A program made the position numbers and the translations under genes. From the NCBI GenBank assembly GCA_963665155.2, contig OY761986.2:2170001-2234000 (forward strand): a DNA stretch of 64,000 nt, in the 5' to 3' direction. The stretch is from UBA1141 sp963665155. Lineage in GTDB: Bacteria > Chloroflexota > Dehalococcoidia > Lucifugimonadales > UBA3495. Below the pieces are notes generated by a model that worked only from the letters and a program-made list of their open reading frames with translations, ran no database searches and was not told the DNA's origin. Shown here one piece after another: positions 1-8,253 of this stretch; the stretch's first letter is position 1, and every line of letters starts with the position of its first letter.

Positions 1-4
1 CTCG

Positions 5-454
5 ATGCAGTTCCTGGTCAAAAATCTGGCAAAGATAACAGTTGCCCTGGCTGTTTGCGGTGTTATAGGGGCAGTACTAGCCTATTTGGTCTTCTCCGAC
101 ACATTGGATCCGGCCAGGCGATGGGATGCTTCGGTTTCGAGCAGAGAAGATCTACCCAGGGGACCACTCACAATTCTTGCTACGGAAATCACGAAAGTGG
201 TGCCCTTTGGAAGAGACTATACCCTGACCGTGCAAGCTGAAGTTTTTGGATTGCCGCGATCCAATGTTCAAGTCAGGAAGACGACATCGGACGGAACGAT
301 AACTGAGTCGACTACCCAATTCATCCGCCAATCGACGGGGCGAATTTATGTCGCCAACGTACAAATTGGCGCGGAAGATATCGAAAACCCTAGCCTCGAT
401 TGGGTGCGGGACAACATAACCGTGGAGATTCTGCTGGAACAGAATGCGCCTTGA
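5..454 (+). CDS. Hypothetical membrane-anchored protein
   Basis: The product is about 149 residues. It has one hydrophobic N-terminal segment (roughly residues 10-30), then a polar domain likely to lie outside the membrane. I recognise no family. The ATG lies only five bases from the window edge, so the true start could be further upstream. It ends about 80 bp before the promoter of the trp leader and is probably not part of that operon. Confidence 0.5.
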   Translation: MQFLVKNLAKITVALAVCGVIGAVLAYLVFSDTLDPARRWDASVSSREDLPRGPLTILATEITKVVPFGRDYTLTVQAEVFGLPRSNVQVRKTTSDGTITESTTQFIRQSTGRIYVANVQIGAEDIENPSLDWVRDNITVEILLEQNAP

Positions 455-532
455 ATATCGGTGGCTGGAAAGGGACAAGCTACCTGTTGCGGACCGCAGA
501 CTCTCGCCATAACAATTTCCTAAAAAGGGAAC

Positions 533-562
533 TTGACACTTTTTGCGACCTAACCCTATACT
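533..562 (+). promoter_or_regulatory. Sigma70-type promoter of the trp leader
   Basis: A perfect -35 TTGACA (533-538) is followed after 18 bases by TATACT (557-562). It lies directly upstream of the T-box leader, so transcription would begin near 569. Seen by eye; not tested with a promoter model. Confidence 0.7.
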
Positions 563-568
563 CGAATA

Positions 569-925
569 CTAACAATCAAATAACTAAAGGCTATGAAGGG
601 GAGTAGTAGACTTCCAGCGTGGCAAAGCGAGCCAGGTTTGGTGTGAGCTGGCGCCGGACGCTGCAAGCTGAATGGACCCCGGAGCCGCAGGCCGATCGCT
701 GGTGATTCTTGTCGCTGGGGCTAGGCTGGGACGGTTGGGCACCGTTAAGGGCCCACGGCACGGGGACGACTTAAACTAATCCCCCCGCCGGGTAAGATGC
801 CGGCAGCGTTCTGTTTATTAGCCAGGTTATTATCAGCTAGGCTATCATTAACCAGGGAACAAGCCGAAAATGAGGGTGGCAACGCGGTTATGCCCGTCCC
901 TTTTGGGGATGGGTTTTTTTATTGC
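569..925 (+). promoter_or_regulatory. T-box leader, tRNA-Trp specific (predicted)
   Basis: The conserved T-box core AGGGTGGCAACGCG lies at 873-886, one base off the consensus AGGGTGGNACCGCG. Upstream is a Stem I-like region with a GAGTAGTAG element (601-609) and a candidate specifier TGG followed by A (673-676). The bulge TGGC would pair with an acceptor end GCCA, as expected for bacterial tRNA-Trp with discriminator G. A terminator hairpin follows. Uncharged tRNA-Trp would stabilise the antiterminator and switch on the trp genes. The 5' limit is inferred from the promoter and the fold was drawn by eye. Confidence 0.85.
893..920 (+). terminator. Intrinsic terminator of the T-box leader
   Basis: The stem CCCGTCCC / GGGATGGG is followed by seven T residues (914-920). 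It lies seven bases after the T-box core, where the competing terminator of such leaders sits. Confidence 0.8.
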
Positions 926-985
926 CAAAATTTAGCCCAACCGGTACGTTCCGGGCAAGTAATGCGGCCATCAACACGAGAAATC

Positions 986-1786
986 ATGAGCAATAGCGCA
1001 ACAAAAGATTATGTGGACCTGAAGCGCTCCATCTACCGGGAGTACAGCAGTTCCTACGACGAGGACCGCAAGCGGTTTGTCAACGCCGATGCCTTGCTCC
1101 GGCGCATAGCCTGGGCGCTGGAGCCACTGACTCCGGGCCAAAGGCTTCTGGACCTGGGCTGCGGCAGCGGCGAGCTTTTAAGCTATGCTGCCCAACAGAT
1201 TTCGGGCGACCGCCCTCTGGGCGACAACCAGCTAAATAAAACAGACTTGGTGGGGATGGACCTGACAGCGGAGATGGTGGCGCTAGCAAAAAATAGGGAC
1301 CTGGACCGCCAAGTGGCTATCCAAGTGAATATCATGGAAGGCAACGTGCTCGACGGCTTCCCCTTCCAGCCAGCCAGCTTTCACCTGGCAACCAGCATGA
1401 ACCTGATTCAGGAGTTGCCTTCGGAAGCGCTGTCTTCGTTTCTGGCCGAGGTGGAGCGGGTTCTGGTTCCTGGTGGCGAGTTCAGGGCGGTGATTCCTTG
1501 CATGGCGGAGAATAACCCGGCGTCCCAGGCCTTTGCCCAACTGGCGGTGGATCAGGGAGCAATGGAATTTCTCCATGTGGATGATCTAAAGCATCGCCTG
1601 GAGAGCATTCCCTTTCTGGGCAATAAGCATTTCAACTTCCTGCCCAGTCCCGCCGCCACTGCCGCCGCCCGAGGAACAACCCGGTTCAATTTCTTTACCG
1701 GATTGCAGCAACAGGTAAAAAGCATGGGCCTCGACCCCACACAGGTTAAGCAAGGGGTCGTTTTCTTCTCGGGCAGTCGGCAGTAA
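986..1786 (+). CDS. Class I SAM-dependent methyltransferase
   Basis: This is the first gene of the T-box operon, 266 residues from the ATG at 986. An in-frame ATG at 962 is possible; starts further upstream would fall inside the leader RNA. Motif I is clear as LLDLGCGSGELL (residues 54-65), the SAM-binding glycine loop of Rossmann-fold methyltransferases, followed by typical motif II and III spacing. The substrate is unknown. Its position ahead of trpE implies it is induced on tryptophan starvation, which is unusual. It ends 54 bp before trpE. Confidence 0.8.
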   Translation: MSNSATKDYVDLKRSIYREYSSSYDEDRKRFVNADALLRRIAWALEPLTPGQRLLDLGCGSGELLSYAAQQISGDRPLGDNQLNKTDLVGMDLTAEMVALAKNRDLDRQVAIQVNIMEGNVLDGFPFQPASFHLATSMNLIQELPSEALSSFLAEVERVLVPGGEFRAVIPCMAENNPASQAFAQLAVDQGAMEFLHVDDLKHRLESIPFLGNKHFNFLPSPAATAAARGTTRFNFFTGLQQQVKSMGLDPTQVKQGVVFFSGSRQ

Positions 1787-1840
1787 GGTAAGGCCGTCTG
1801 AAAATCCTTGTTTAGACCGGAGAGTAGGACAGGAGCGCAT

Positions 1841-3307
1841 ATGTACCATCCCAGTTTGGAAGAAGTTAAAAATATGTCGGGGAAAGGCAATCTGGTGCCG
1901 GTGTACCGGTCCATCAACGCCGACCTGGAAACGCCGGTTTCCGCCTACCTGAAGGTGGCCCAACCGCCCTACTCTTTTCTACTGGAGAGCGTTGCCGGTG
2001 GGGAGCGCATAGGCCGTTATAGCTTCATAGGAACCGACCCTTACGATGTGATCAAGACCGGCCCCGGCCAGCCCGGAGGCCAAGTCGATCCCCTGAACGC
2101 AGTACAAGCCGAGTTGGACAAGTATCAGCTAATCCCCGTGGACGGTCTGCCCAAGTTCCACGGTGGGGCCGTTGGGTACGTTGCCTACGACGCTGTCAGC
2201 TATTTTGAGCCCCGGGTACCCATGATGCCAGCCGACCCTCAAGGCCTGCCGGAGTCGGTGTTCACCTTCGTGGACACTTTGTTGGTGTTCGATCACCTGC
2301 GCCACGACATCAAGGTGGTTAGCCACGTTAGCCTGAATGGGAACGTGGAACAAGAGTACGCTGCGGCCACCCGCAAAATCGACAAATTGGTGCAGAGGCT
2401 CTCGGAGCCCTTGGAGTTGCCGCCTGAGATGCGAAGTACAGGCCTGGACGGGTCCGGCTCCCCTATTATGAAGAGTGAGGTGGAGTCCAACTTTAGCCGT
2501 GAGGACTACCACAAGGCCATCGAAAAGTGCGTCGAGTATATCTACGCAGGGGATGTGATCCAGGTGGTCAACTCCCAGAGGTTCTCCCGGAAGACCTCGG
2601 CCCATCCATTCCAGGTGTACCGGGCGTTGCGTAGCGTGAACCCATCGCCCTACATGTACTACCTGGACTTGGACGGCTTTCAAATCGTGGGCGCAGCTAT
2701 CGAGACCGTGGTGCAGGTGCAAGACGGCATCGCTGCCACCCACCCCATTGCGGGCACCAGGCCAAGGGGCAGTACTCCTGAAGAGGATGACGCTCTGGAG
2801 TTGGAACTCAAGACAAGCGAGAAGCAGCGCGCTGAGCACATTATGCTGGTGGACTTGGGGCGCAACGACATCGGCCGGGTCAGCGTGACGGGTACGGTAA
2901 ACGTGACCCAGCTAATGGATGTGGAGCGGTTCTCCCACGTCATGCACCTGGTTTCCCACGTGGAGGGTAAGTTGAAGCCCGAGCTAACGGTCTACGATGC
3001 GCTGCGTTCCTGTTTTCCTGCTGGCACGGTGTCGGGCGCGCCTAAAATCCGGGCTATGGAAATCATTGCCGAAATCGAAGGCGAAAAACGGGGTGCCTAC
3101 GGTGGTGCCGTGGGCTACTTCAGCTTTTCGGGGAACATGGACACTGCATTGGTGCTGCGGACCGGCATCTACAAGGATGGTACGATGTACGTCCAGGCGG
3201 GCGGGGGCATAGTTGCGGACAGCTTGCCGGAGGACGAGGACCAGGAAACCAGGCACAAAGCCGGGGCGTTGATGCGGGCCATAGACTTGGCCGAGGGCCG
3301 GGAATAG
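1841..3307 (+). CDS. trpE: Anthranilate synthase component I
   Basis: TrpE converts chorismate to anthranilate using ammonia delivered by TrpG, the first committed step of tryptophan synthesis. The 488-residue product has the normal family length. It shows the chorismate-binding signatures PIAGTRPRG, LGRNDIGRV, and CFPAGTVSGAPK with the following MEII helix. The segment that usually reads SPE in relatives reads AIE here, although the Glu is kept. The ATG at 1841 is preceded by AGGAG at 1830-1834; an upstream in-frame TTG has no such site. The gene ends in TAG, showing that UAG is an ordinary stop in this organism. Confidence 0.96.
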   Translation: MYHPSLEEVKNMSGKGNLVPVYRSINADLETPVSAYLKVAQPPYSFLLESVAGGERIGRYSFIGTDPYDVIKTGPGQPGGQVDPLNAVQAELDKYQLIPVDGLPKFHGGAVGYVAYDAVSYFEPRVPMMPADPQGLPESVFTFVDTLLVFDHLRHDIKVVSHVSLNGNVEQEYAAATRKIDKLVQRLSEPLELPPEMRSTGLDGSGSPIMKSEVESNFSREDYHKAIEKCVEYIYAGDVIQVVNSQRFSRKTSAHPFQVYRALRSVNPSPYMYYLDLDGFQIVGAAIETVVQVQDGIAATHPIAGTRPRGSTPEEDDALELELKTSEKQRAEHIMLVDLGRNDIGRVSVTGTVNVTQLMDVERFSHVMHLVSHVEGKLKPELTVYDALRSCFPAGTVSGAPKIRAMEIIAEIEGEKRGAYGGAVGYFSFSGNMDTALVLRTGIYKDGTMYVQAGGGIVADSLPEDEDQETRHKAGALMRAIDLAEGRE

Positions 3308-3397
3308 CAGGTGGCGGAACCACAGAGCATTGATTAACCCCAGACTAGAAAGCCAAGCAATCGGGATTTGCAAGCGCGGGAAAAGGAGAGGGAGAAG

Positions 3398-4153
3398 TTG
3401 TTCGACGTTACGCAACGGGGTGAGATTTCTGTCCTCCGCATGTCGCACGGCAAGGCCAACGCCATTGATGCGGAATTTTGCCAGGGCCTTGAGGAGTGTT
3501 TGGCGGAAATCGAGGAGTCATCCTCCAAGGCATTGGTGCTTGCCGGAGAGGGGAATATTTTTTCGGCTGGCCTCGATCTTGTCCGGGTGCTGGAAGAAGG
3601 GAGTTAGTATCTTCAATCGTTAAGCACGATGCTCTCTACGTTGTTTGAAGCCCTGTTCTTTTTCCCCAAGCCGGTGGTTGCTGCGGTTAACGGGCACGCC
3701 ATCGCCGGTGGGTGCTTGCTGGCTTGTGCTGCGGACTATCGGGTAATGTCACGGGGTCGCGGCAGAATCGGTATCCAGGAACTATTGGTCGGAGTTCCCT
3801 TCCCAACTATCGCCTTGGAGATCATGCGCTTTGTGACCAATTCCCAACAACTCCAGAGGCTGCTATACGGCGGCGAAACATACCTGCCGGAAGATGCTTT
3901 GAATATGTGGTTGATTGACGAACTTGTGGAGCCAGCGGACTTGATGGACAGGGCCTTGGCCGAGGCCCAGAAATTGACCATCGTGTCAGCCCGGGCTTTT
4001 GCCCACACGAAGCGGCACATCCGGCAACCGGTGTTGGAGTGGGTGAGGGACCGTAAGCCTGAATTCGAGCCTTCGATGCTGGACATCTGGGGTGCACCGG
4101 AGACCTTGGAGGCTATACGGACTTATGTTTCCCGGACGTTAAATAAAGGCTAG
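3398..4153 (+). pseudogene. Enoyl-CoA hydratase/isomerase family gene with an in-frame TAG
   Basis: Two stretches in the same frame form one crotonase-fold protein of about 251 residues. The first (from TTG 3398, with AAAGGAGAG at 3382-3390) carries the HGKANAID and NIFSAGLDL segments. The second carries PVVAAVNGHAIAGGC, the oxyanion-hole region. They are separated only by TAG at 3605-3607, and both sides read as normal family sequence. No other damage is visible, so the change looks recent, or it could be a base error. Readthrough would restore a full-length enzyme. It sits between trpE and a VOC gene in the trp operon; its substrate is unknown. Confidence 0.85.
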
Positions 4154-4174
4154 ATGGTTTAGGCTCGGCCTTAA

Positions 4175-4238
4175 TCTTTGGGAAGGGTTTGGGGAACCCT
4201 TTCTTGCAAGAAAGGGTTCCCCAAACCCTTCCCAAAGA
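4175..4238. repeat. 64-bp perfect palindrome without loop
   Basis: Arms of 32 bases are exact reverse complements and meet at TTGCAA, with no spacer. It lies between the broken hydratase and the VOC gene inside the trp operon. The RNA would form a very long hairpin and could attenuate or protect transcripts. There is no T-run, so a classical terminator is not supported. A second palindrome with the same core is at 12339-12390. Confidence 0.9.
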
Positions 4239-4282
4239 ACCTTAGGTTTTCAATAGCCAAAAAATCGCCAAGGAGGAATAAA

Positions 4283-4723
4283 ATGCTGAAATCCTTTTTC
4301 CACACCGGCTTTGTGGTAAAGGACCTGGAAAAGTCAGTAGAGTTCTACGCCAATGTTCTGGGCATGCGAATCGCAGCCAGGTTGGAGCGCAAAGGTGAGT
4401 TCATTAATCAGGTGCTGGCTTTTCCCGACGCCCACATCAGGGGTGCCCTGGTTGATAAGGGAGAAGGCCACCAACTGGAGCTTATCCAATACATCAACCC
4501 GGCCAGCGGCCCCGGCGGCATTGCTCGCAACGACCTGGGCGCGACCCATGTGGCTTTCTTGGTGGATGACATGGACAAGTTCTACGAAGACACCAAGGAC
4601 AGGGGGCTGCGGTTCAACAACCCTCCGGCATCCTTGGCCGACGGCCACGGCAATTTGCAGCGAAAGGCGATGTACGCCCAGGACCCGGACGGTAATTGGT
4701 TGGAGTTCGTTGAGACTTTCTAA
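4283..4723 (+). CDS. VOC (glyoxalase/dioxygenase superfamily) protein
   Basis: The 146-residue product starts at an ATG preceded by AGGAGG (4271-4276). It has the paired beta-alpha-beta-beta-beta layout of VOC proteins. HTGFVVKDLEKSVEFY opens the first half and THVAFLVDDMDKFYED the second, and the C-terminal DPDGNWLEF motif carries the usual Glu metal ligand. Members include glyoxalase I and methylmalonyl-CoA epimerase, and the exact reaction cannot be assigned. Its stop overlaps the trpG start (TAATG), so the two are probably translationally coupled. Confidence 0.85.
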   Translation: MLKSFFHTGFVVKDLEKSVEFYANVLGMRIAARLERKGEFINQVLAFPDAHIRGALVDKGEGHQLELIQYINPASGPGGIARNDLGATHVAFLVDDMDKFYEDTKDRGLRFNNPPASLADGHGNLQRKAMYAQDPDGNWLEFVETF

Positions 4724-5313
4724 TGCTTTTGATGATCGATAATTACGACAGCTTTACTTACAACCTGTACCAGTACTTGTCGGAGTTGGGCGCCGAAGTC
4801 GTTACCGTGCGGAACGACAAGATCACCTTGGAGGACATTGAGGCAATGTCTCCCGAAGGAATCGTCGTGTCGCCCGGTCCTTCAACGCCGGTGGAAGCGG
4901 GTATTTCCAACGATGTGGTGCGTCACTTCGGCTCCAGGATACCGACCTTGGGCGTGTGTCTGGGACATCAGTGCGTGGGCTATGTGTACGGTGCCAAGGT
5001 AGACCGTGCAGGGGAAATACGCCACGGCAAGACATCCATGATTCATCACGACGGTAAGGGCGTGCTGGCCGGACTCCCCAATCCCTTCGAGGCCATCCGA
5101 TATCACTCGTTGGTGGTCTATCCGGAGACCTTGCCCGACAGCCTGGAGGTTACGGCTTGGACCGACGACGGCCTGGTAATGGGCTTGCGCCATAAAGAAC
5201 ATCCGGTGGAAGGCGTTCAGTTCCACCCTGAGTCCATCATGACGCCGGTTGGCAAGCCCCTGCTCCAGAACTTTCTGGACCAAGTGGCTGCCGCCGGAGC
5301 GGGGGCGAAGTAG
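4723..5313 (+). CDS. trpG: Anthranilate synthase component II (glutamine amidotransferase)
   Basis: TrpG hydrolyses glutamine and passes ammonia to TrpE. The 196-residue product is a stand-alone class I amidotransferase. It has the N-terminal LMIDNYDSFTYNL block, the nucleophile Cys79 in GVCLGHQ, and the QFHPES motif carrying the catalytic His and Glu. The same subunit often also serves para-aminobenzoate synthesis, which the sequence cannot exclude. The start ATG overlaps the VOC stop. Confidence 0.96.
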   Translation: MLLMIDNYDSFTYNLYQYLSELGAEVVTVRNDKITLEDIEAMSPEGIVVSPGPSTPVEAGISNDVVRHFGSRIPTLGVCLGHQCVGYVYGAKVDRAGEIRHGKTSMIHHDGKGVLAGLPNPFEAIRYHSLVVYPETLPDSLEVTAWTDDGLVMGLRHKEHPVEGVQFHPESIMTPVGKPLLQNFLDQVAAAGAGAK

Positions 5314-5319
5314 CCACAC

Positions 5320-6369
5320 ATGAAACTTCGCATGGGACTGATTGCATTGGTGATTATGGCGGTAATGGCAATCGCAGCTTGCGGCGGCGGTGCGGCTACG
5401 CCTGCTACCGCCCCACCTCCCACGCAGGTCAGCCAAGCTGCTCAAGGAGGACCGCAGCCCACAGAGACTGTTAGTTTGCCGACTTCGACCGCTTCGATAC
5501 CGACGCCGACGGAATCGACTATTGCAACCGCTGCCTCTCCGGGCCCAACGCTGGGAGTTTTTGCGATTTCTCCCGAGGCGACTCGTGTGCCAATTCTGCC
5601 CACATTGTTGCGACTCAGACCCGTTGAGGTTTTGCCTGGGGCCGAAACGGAGATTGAAGGGTTCGGCGGCCATATTGAGCTCAGGACCGCTGATGGGTCT
5701 CGGGTGGGGTACATAGAATCGTCGACGGATTTCCCTCTGTTTCTGGACAATGAATCCATCGGTACCATCAATTGCTACGTGAACACTTGCCTGGGCACGG
5801 TGACCCTTCCGGTTGGCACTCTCCCGGGAAGTCACCAAATTTCGGTGGAGGGAGGCTCTAGCCTGGCTATCACGGTCCTTGAAGGCCCTGGACTACCAGG
5901 TGAGTCCGGTCCTTTGACCTTTACCTCCAGTGCTTTTTCGGAAAGTGGGCCGATTCCACTACTTTATTCCTGCGATGGCGAAGATGTTTCCCCTGCGCTT
6001 ATTTGGAGCGGGGTTCCTGAAGGCACCGAGACACTGGTAGTAATAATGGACGACCTCGACGCTTCCGGGGGCACGTGGGACCATTGGGTGGTCTTCAACA
6101 TCCCCGCCGACGCTGGCGGACTGGAAGCAGCCCAGCCGGACACGGATCAATTACCAATTGGCGGCCTCCACGGTGAAAATAGTTGGGGCGATAAAGAGTA
6201 TGGTGGTCCCTGCCCGCCCCGTGGCCCTGCCCACAATTACCGATTTTTCCTATATGCTGTGGACGTTACGCTGGGGCTCCAAGTGGGGGCCTCCAAGAAG
6301 GATGTCCTGGCCGGTATTGAAGGGCATATCGTCGCAGAAAGTATCTTGGCGGGGACCTTCGAGAGGTAG
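5320..6369 (+). CDS. Lipoprotein with YbhB/YbcL (PEBP-like) domain
   Basis: The 349-residue product begins with a lipoprotein signal peptide ending AIAAC (Cys21), followed by a Thr/Pro-rich linker to about residue 75. An unassigned beta-rich segment follows. From about residue 198 there is a phosphatidylethanolamine-binding-protein domain of the YbhB/YbcL type, with CDGEDVSPAL, DHWVVFNIP and GPCPPRGPAHNYRFFLYA. It would be anchored outside the cell. The ligand is unknown. It lies seven bases after trpG, an odd place for an envelope protein. Confidence 0.85.
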   Translation: MKLRMGLIALVIMAVMAIAACGGGAATPATAPPPTQVSQAAQGGPQPTETVSLPTSTASIPTPTESTIATAASPGPTLGVFAISPEATRVPILPTLLRLRPVEVLPGAETEIEGFGGHIELRTADGSRVGYIESSTDFPLFLDNESIGTINCYVNTCLGTVTLPVGTLPGSHQISVEGGSSLAITVLEGPGLPGESGPLTFTSSAFSESGPIPLLYSCDGEDVSPALIWSGVPEGTETLVVIMDDLDASGGTWDHWVVFNIPADAGGLEAAQPDTDQLPIGGLHGENSWGDKEYGGPCPPRGPAHNYRFFLYAVDVTLGLQVGASKKDVLAGIEGHIVAESILAGTFER

Positions 6370-6418
6370 TGGGAGTGAGTGATCTTGGTGGGATAAATTA
6401 GAATCGGGATTCCTGTGA

Positions 6419-6724
6419 ATGCTGCTTGAACAACTCCAGAATCAAGCCGCCACAGGACACCTCCGGCTGACCTTGCACGCCCACCGGGAAATGGTCGAGG
6501 AAGAAATTGCGCTTAATGAGCTACTTGAAGCCATTAAGAGCGGACAAGTTTTGGAGAACTACCCTGAGCATCGTCGAGGAGCTTGCTGCTTGGTCAGTGG
6601 TACTAGCGTGAAGGGCCGGTCAATCCCTATTGTGTGTACAACGGCACAGACGGTGCTTATCATTATTACAGCGTATGTGCCTAAAGAACCTGGGTGGGTG
6701 AATCCCATGGAGAGAAACCGATAA
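6419..6724 (+). CDS. DUF4258 family protein
   Basis: The 101-residue product matches the DUF4258 pattern as I know it: an N-terminal helix with HAHREMVEEEI, LNELLEAI, then a strand-rich half. Proteins of this family commonly sit beside small zinc-finger or DUF2283 partners and are suspected RNase-like toxins; that role is inference here. It ends two bases before the YgiT-type gene, as in toxin-antitoxin pairs. It interrupts the trp genes between trpG and trpD. Confidence 0.75.
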   Translation: MLLEQLQNQAATGHLRLTLHAHREMVEEEIALNELLEAIKSGQVLENYPEHRRGACCLVSGTSVKGRSIPIVCTTAQTVLIIITAYVPKEPGWVNPMERNR

Positions 6725-6726
6725 AC

Positions 6727-6951
6727 ATGAAATGTAGCATCACCGGGTGTCCTGGGGATTACGAAGAGCGGAAGATATTGCATACTGTGCGGGATCAAGG
6801 AAAGGTGATGGTCATCGATCACGTGCCTGCAGAGGTGTGCCCAGCGTGTGGAGATGTTTTGCTCAAGCCTGAGACCGTTTGCCGATTGGAGGAATTGACT
6901 AGAAAACCTACCAATTCTTCCGGAACGGTGCCGCTATATGAGTATGCCTGA
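6727..6951 (+). CDS. YgiT-type zinc finger protein
   Basis: The 74-residue product has two Cys-x-x-Cys-like pairs, CSITGC near the N-terminus and CPACG in the middle. It has the VPAEVCPACGD core of the YgiT/MqsA-type zinc-finger family and lacks a C-terminal DNA-binding domain. It starts two bases after the DUF4258 stop. The arrangement suggests a toxin-antitoxin-like pair with this as the antitoxin, which is inferred from gene order. It ends 13 bp before trpD. Confidence 0.75.
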   Translation: MKCSITGCPGDYEERKILHTVRDQGKVMVIDHVPAEVCPACGDVLLKPETVCRLEELTRKPTNSSGTVPLYEYA

Positions 6952-6964
6952 GGCAATCTGAGCC

Positions 6965-7990
6965 ATGATACGTGAAGCAATAGACGCCGTAGTTTCGGGG
7001 CGCTCCCTGCCCATGGAAGAAGCTGCGGGCGTTATGCGGGAAATAATGGAGGGCGAGGCTACTCCCGGACAACTGGGCGCGTTCCTGACAGCCCTGCGGC
7101 TCAAGGGCGAGACCGTGGACGAAATTGCCGGAATGGCCACCGTCATGCGGGAAAAAGCCCTCAGAGTCAACGTAGAGGGCAAGATAGTCGATACCGCAGG
7201 TACCGGTGGCGACGGCCGGAACACCTTCAACATCTCAACAGCTTCAGCCTTTGTTGCGGCTGGGGCGGGGCTGAAAGTCGCCAAGCACGGCAACCGCGCC
7301 GCTTCCAGTTCCTGCGGTAGTGCTGACGTGCTTGAGGCTCTAGGCGTAAAGTTCGACCTTGGCCCAGAGGGCGTCGAGGAATGTATCAACCAGGTGGGCT
7401 TCGGCTTCATGCATGCGCCCGCCTTCCATGCTGCCACTCGCTACGCCGTGCCCGTGCGCCGGGAAATTGGCATTCGCACCGTATTCAACATCTTGGGTCC
7501 GTTGACCAACCCCGCTGGAGCCCAATATTTGCTGGTCGGCGTGGCCTATCCCGAGTTGGGCCAGCGGATGGCGGAGGTATTTCAGAAGCTGGGCGCCCGC
7601 CGCGCTATCATCGTGCACGGCGATGGAGGTTTGGACGAAATTACCCTGTCCGGCGACACTTCAGTGTGGGAGTTGGCCGACGCGAAGGTGAGCACTTGGA
7701 CGCTGACATTGGCCGACACCGGAATGCCCAGACGGGAGATTGAAGAGATTCGCGGAGGCACCAAAGAGGAAAATGCCGCCACTATGCGACGCCTATTTCG
7801 GGGTGAGCCGGGACCGGTCCGGGACTACGTGGTGATAAATAGTGCCGCCACTCTGCTGGCTGCGGAGGCCGTGTCCAGTCTTGGCGAAGGCGTTACCTTG
7901 GCACAAGAGGTTTTAGACAATGGCGCAGCCATGGCCAAGTTGGAAGCTTTTGCCGAGCTGACCCAGCGCTTGGGCCGGGAAGCAGGTTAA
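6965..7990 (+). CDS. trpD: Anthranilate phosphoribosyltransferase
   Basis: TrpD joins anthranilate to phosphoribosyl pyrophosphate. The 341-residue product has the normal family length. Visible signatures are the glycine-rich GTGGDG with following N-T-F-N-I-S-T (PRPP binding), KHGNRAASS, and NILGPLTNPA. It is a stand-alone enzyme, not fused to TrpG. Confidence 0.96.
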   Translation: MIREAIDAVVSGRSLPMEEAAGVMREIMEGEATPGQLGAFLTALRLKGETVDEIAGMATVMREKALRVNVEGKIVDTAGTGGDGRNTFNISTASAFVAAGAGLKVAKHGNRAASSSCGSADVLEALGVKFDLGPEGVEECINQVGFGFMHAPAFHAATRYAVPVRREIGIRTVFNILGPLTNPAGAQYLLVGVAYPELGQRMAEVFQKLGARRAIIVHGDGGLDEITLSGDTSVWELADAKVSTWTLTLADTGMPRREIEEIRGGTKEENAATMRRLFRGEPGPVRDYVVINSAATLLAAEAVSSLGEGVTLAQEVLDNGAAMAKLEAFAELTQRLGREAG

Positions 7991-8031
7991 CAAAAAGTTG
8001 GGGAACTTTTATACTGTCTCGCCAGAGAGAT

Positions 8032-8253
8032 ATGAAAGTTAAGTATAGCCAGGACGTGGACATACTTATGGTGTGGCTCTCCGACGATCCGTTTGACTAT
8101 GCCGAGGAAGCCAATGGGGTAATCACTCACTTTAGTTCAGACGGGAAACCAGTCCTTTTGGAGATCCAGGGTGCAAAGAATTTCATATTGGGGTCTCTGA
8201 CCAGCGTGATAAAAGGCCAAGAGGTTAGCCTGCCTAAATGCCCAATATATTAG
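8032..8253 (+). CDS. DUF2283 family protein
   Basis: The 73-residue product has the DUF2283 layout: MKVKYSQDVDILMVWL at the start, then a strand pair around GKPVLLEIQGA. Such proteins are often the partner of DUF4258 proteins; here they are separated by trpD. Its last 16 bases overlap the start of trpC in another frame, which suggests coupled translation. Its function is not known. Confidence 0.75.
   Translation: MKVKYSQDVDILMVWLSDDPFDYAEEANGVITHFSSDGKPVLLEIQGAKNFILGSLTSVIKGQEVSLPKCPIY

Noticed and set aside
4175..4238. Calling the long palindrome a terminator
   Set aside because: No T-run follows and the operon clearly continues with the VOC gene and trpG.
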